Shown here: positions 63,432 to 64,000 of the stretch, in pieces
How the letters are laid out: the number at the start of each line of letters is the position of its first letter
How positions within the stretch are numbered: the first letter of the stretch is position 1
Assembly: GCA_001801995.1 (NCBI GenBank)
Contig: MGZB01000055.1
Location: 125,978 to 189,977 of the forward strand
From: Gammaproteobacteria bacterium RIFOXYD12_FULL_61_37
Lineage (GTDB): Bacteria; Pseudomonadota; Gammaproteobacteria; Chromatiales; Chromatiaceae
Direction: 5' to 3'
Length of the DNA stretch: 64,000 nt
Made by a program: the position numbers and the translations under genes
The notes under the pieces: generated by a model
What the model was told of the DNA's origin: nothing
The model's input: the letters and a program-made list of their open reading frames with translations, nothing else
Databases searched by the model: none

Positions 63432-64000
63432 GGTTGTTGTCTGAATTGGGCCACGTCGAAGGCGGGGGACTCGGCCAGGACGGTCTCCAGCCCCCGGGCC
63501 AGTTCCTCGGGGTTGTTGGCGGAGCGGTAGTAGCTTTGACCGGGCTGGTTCAGGGCATGGTCCTCGCCGATGCAGAAGCCGATGGTGTGCAGCACCACGG
63601 GGGATTCGGCGAGGATGGCCTGGACGATGGGGGTCGGGTCCTGGCCTTGGCTGGCCATGCCGTCGGTGATGACGACCAGGTGGTATTCACCGTAGCCCTG
63701 CTGGCGCTCGGCCTGTTGCGTCAATTGCCGGTAGGCGAACTGGATGGCGCTGTAGAGGGGTGTGCTGCCGCCGGGGGTGATGGCGTTCAGGGCATCGAGC
63801 GTCTTGTTTTGGTTGGGTCCCAGGGAGATCAGCTCGCGGATCTCGCCGCTGTTGAACAGGCCCAGGCCGAAGTTGGCCTCAGCAGGGACGGAACGGGCGA
63901 AGGCCGCCAGGGCCTCGATGGCGGCCTCATGTTTGGTGCGGCCCTCGGCGCAATGCCGCTCGCTCATGCTGCCGGAACCGTCCAGGACCAGGTAGTAGTT
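63428..64000 (-). CDS. von Willebrand factor A domain protein (5' end outside window)
   Basis: The 191 residues visible contain the MIDAS motif DGSGSMS right at the window edge, then TPLYSAIQFAYRQL and VVITDGMAS, completing the metal-ion-dependent adhesion site. The domain ends near the C-terminus, so whatever precedes the vWA is cut off. Its stop overlaps the start of the SBP-OmpA gene (ATGA), so the two are made together. The ATG at 63967 is inside the motif and is not the true start. vWA proteins bind partners through the metal site; the partner here is probably an upstream gene product. Confidence 0.85.
   Translation of the reverse strand, partial: NYYLVLDGSGSMSERHCAEGRTKHEAAIEALAAFARSVPAEANFGLGLFNSGEIRELISLGPNQNKTLDALNAITPGGSTPLYSAIQFAYRQLTQQAERQQGYGEYHLVVITDGMASQGQDPTPIVQAILAESPVVLHTIGFCIGEDHALNQPGQSYYRSANNPEELARGLETVLAESPAFDVAQFRQQP

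Overview
The window reads as a GC-rich gammaproteobacterial chromosome. Supporting marks are the order ffs-dnaX-ybaB-recR, the pairs lptF/lptG and pepA-holC, rpsU-yqeY-dnaG, rpoZ-spoT-ridA, the block rpsB-tsf-pyrH-frr-uppS-cdsA-dxr-rseP-bamA-skp-fabZ-lpxA-lpxB-rnhB-dnaE-accA-tilS, and an MSHA-type minor-pilin operon. A Chromatiales-like lineage would fit, but this is a guess: no rRNA or species marker is present. I saw no rRNA, tRNA, CRISPR array, prophage or intact insertion sequence.

Layout. (1) 1-5.4 kb is accessory: a WYL regulator, an AT-rich segment with an unknown basic small protein, a possible transposase relic and a PLD-fold protein, then a convergent tandem AAA+ ATPase. (2) 5.4-14 kb is housekeeping: SRP RNA, the DNA polymerase clamp-loader subunit, recombination, LPS export, PepA/HolC and PlsY. 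(3) 14-24 kb holds a LysM lytic transglycosylase, TsaD, S21, primase, omega, SpoT, RidA, a DHH phosphoesterase and a small AF1514-like protein. (4) 24.4-30.2 kb is an RND efflux operon (adaptor, pump, TetR regulator) threaded with repeat elements. (5) 30.2-54.1 kb is the GlnD/Map pair followed by the long translation-isoprenoid-envelope-lipid A-replication block. lpxD is missing from its usual place between skp and fabZ. (6) 54.1-60.6 kb is an MSHA pilin block in the order A-C-D-O-P-Q. (7) 60.6-64 kb holds a PqiA-like protein, RimI, a fold-back repeat, and an outward-leading operon of a vWA protein and a binding protein fused to an OmpA domain, cut by the window end.

The most unusual content is small-scale. 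Three copies of a 166-289 bp inverted-repeat element (family A) lie after mltD and on both sides of the RND pump gene. Their right ends carry a Shine-Dalgarno-like GAGG just before the next start codon. In the efflux operon the adaptor, two repeat-encoded reading frames and the pump form an unbroken chain of ATGA stop/start overlaps. The adaptor carries a perfect in-frame 51-bp triplication. Two other 180-187 bp fold-back elements lie before dnaE and after rimI. A 15-bp terminator-like hairpin sits inside the start of mshC, and the mshO prepilin leader (51 residues) contains repeat-derived sequence.

How the genes work together: most of the window is core information processing and envelope building (BamA, Skp, LptF/G, LpxA/B, FabZ, PlsY, CdsA, UppS, Dxr, RseP). 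Stress and nutrient signalling (SpoT, GlnD), efflux and surface pili are the adaptive layer. Start codons were chosen by Shine-Dalgarno placement and family length, and several are TTG or GTG.
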